DNA of 6,173 bases from Balneolaceae bacterium. Its GTDB lineage: Bacteria; Bacteroidota; Rhodothermia; Balneolales; Balneolaceae. The DNA is taken from NCBI GenBank assembly GCA_007117235.1, contig SKGY01000087.1, forward strand, positions 1 to 6,173, read 5' to 3'. The translations under genes were made by a program, and so were the position numbers. Shown piece by piece: positions 5,919 to 6,173 of this stretch. Each line of letters begins with the position of its first letter. Position 1 is the stretch's first letter. A model generated the notes under the pieces. The model did no database searches and had not been told where the DNA came from. It was given only the letters and a program-made list of their open reading frames with translations.

Positions 5919-5994
5919 TAACCCTCTGAGCTAAGATCTAGCTCGAATGTTTATTATTTAGCTTTGAATTAACAACTTTTCATCCCCCCCATTG

Positions 5995-6015
5995 CCCTCC
6001 GCCTTAGGCGGGGGG
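5995..6015. repeat. GC-rich hairpin
   Basis: CCCTCCGCC-TTA-GGCGGGGGG forms a 9-base-pair stem, with one G-T wobble, around a 3-base loop. There is no T-tract after it, so it is not a standard terminator. Its G/C-run style resembles the nearby repeat at 5870-5918, and it may be a half copy of a related element. Confidence 0.5.
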
Positions 6016-6059
6016 ACACTCTTCAACATACTTTTGTCACAAATTGACATTATTTAAAT

Positions 6060-6100
6060 AAAAAAAGGGTGCTAAGTTTTAAACTCAGCACCCTTTTTTT
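6060..6100. terminator. Rho-independent terminator, probably bidirectional
   Basis: GGGTGCT (6067-6073) pairs with AGCACCC (6087-6093). After one A-C mismatch the stem continues AGTT with AACT around a TTA loop. Seven A's precede the stem and seven T's follow it, so it has the U-tract needed on either strand. On the plus strand it could end a transcript reading through from the DUF2911 gene, although it lies 234 bases past that stop codon. On the minus strand it could serve a gene ending near 6125. Confidence 0.85.
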
Positions 6101-6124
6101 GTAGACTTTTCATTAAAAAGTGTG

Positions 6125-6172
6125 TCATACTGTTAAAGCCATCCTGTCTGCCTGTTGGTGAATCAGGATCCT
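6125..6172 (-). CDS. Possible C-terminal end of a minus-strand gene
   Basis: One minus-strand frame is open from the right edge for 15 codons (RILIHQQADRMALTV) to a TGA at 6127-6125. It ends 24 bases before the terminator, the position expected for a gene end. The sequence is too short to recognise a family, and an open run of 15 codons is common by chance. The nearby terminator is the only support. Confidence 0.25.
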   Translation of the reverse strand, partial: RILIHQQADRMALTV

Positions 6173-6173
6173 A

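Larger units (their letters stand above)
5827..6124. other. Repeat-rich intergenic region
   Basis: About 300 bases between the DUF2911 gene and the right edge contain no credible ORF. They hold, in order, a palindrome-dense repeat with tRNA-like flanks (5843-5940), a C/G-rich hairpin (5995-6015) and a strong terminator (6060-6100). Confidence 0.6.

Noticed and set aside
5843..5940. A functional tRNA gene on the minus strand
   Set aside because: No anticodon arm is present, the D-stem has no partner, and the acceptor and T-stem bases do not pair. Kept only as a weak finding.
1..6173. CRISPR array
   Set aside because: The repeats seen are single, palindromic and irregularly spaced. No unit recurs with regular spacers.

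Overview
The window looks composite. Bases 1 to about 2490 are GC-rich, use GC-ending codons, and have clear Shine-Dalgarno sites (GAGGAGG before the leftmost gene, AGAGGAAG before the 577-residue gene), as in an alphaproteobacterium. From about 2520 onward the DNA is more AT-rich, and none of its four gene starts has a convincing Shine-Dalgarno site. The three right-hand genes (an MFS transporter, MsrA and a DUF2911 protein) resemble Bacteroidota or Balneolota genes. The taxonomy is inferred from style and family distribution; no search was run. Either a foreign segment or a contig join lies around 2490-3130.

Left part (1-2490). A divergent pair opens the window. On the minus strand is the first 26 codons of a probable succinate-semialdehyde dehydrogenase. 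On the plus strand, behind a perfect TTGACA -35 box, is a 577-residue protein of unknown function with a glycine-rich hydrophobic segment. A nested inverted-repeat element starts at that gene's stop codon. It is followed by two gene remnants joined head to head: the C-terminal part of a P-loop kinase (minus) and a C-terminal tail homologous to the end of the 577-residue protein (plus).

Middle (2490-3342). An AT-rich 146-residue gene on the minus strand carries an RNxxxH motif typical of HEPN-type ribonucleases. The gap upstream of it holds another short palindromic repeat of the 'GTCATCCTGAAC' kind.

Right part (3343-6173). An MFS transporter, a peptide-methionine (S)-S-oxide reductase and a secreted DUF2911 protein run in the same direction. 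The last two are 29 bases apart and are probably co-transcribed. After them come a palindrome-rich repeat with tRNA-like flanks, a second GC-rich hairpin, and a strong terminator that could work in both directions. The last bases may hold the end of a minus-strand gene.

The least explained items are the 577-residue protein with its C-terminal module found again downstream, the fused truncated remnants, and the orphan HEPN-like gene.
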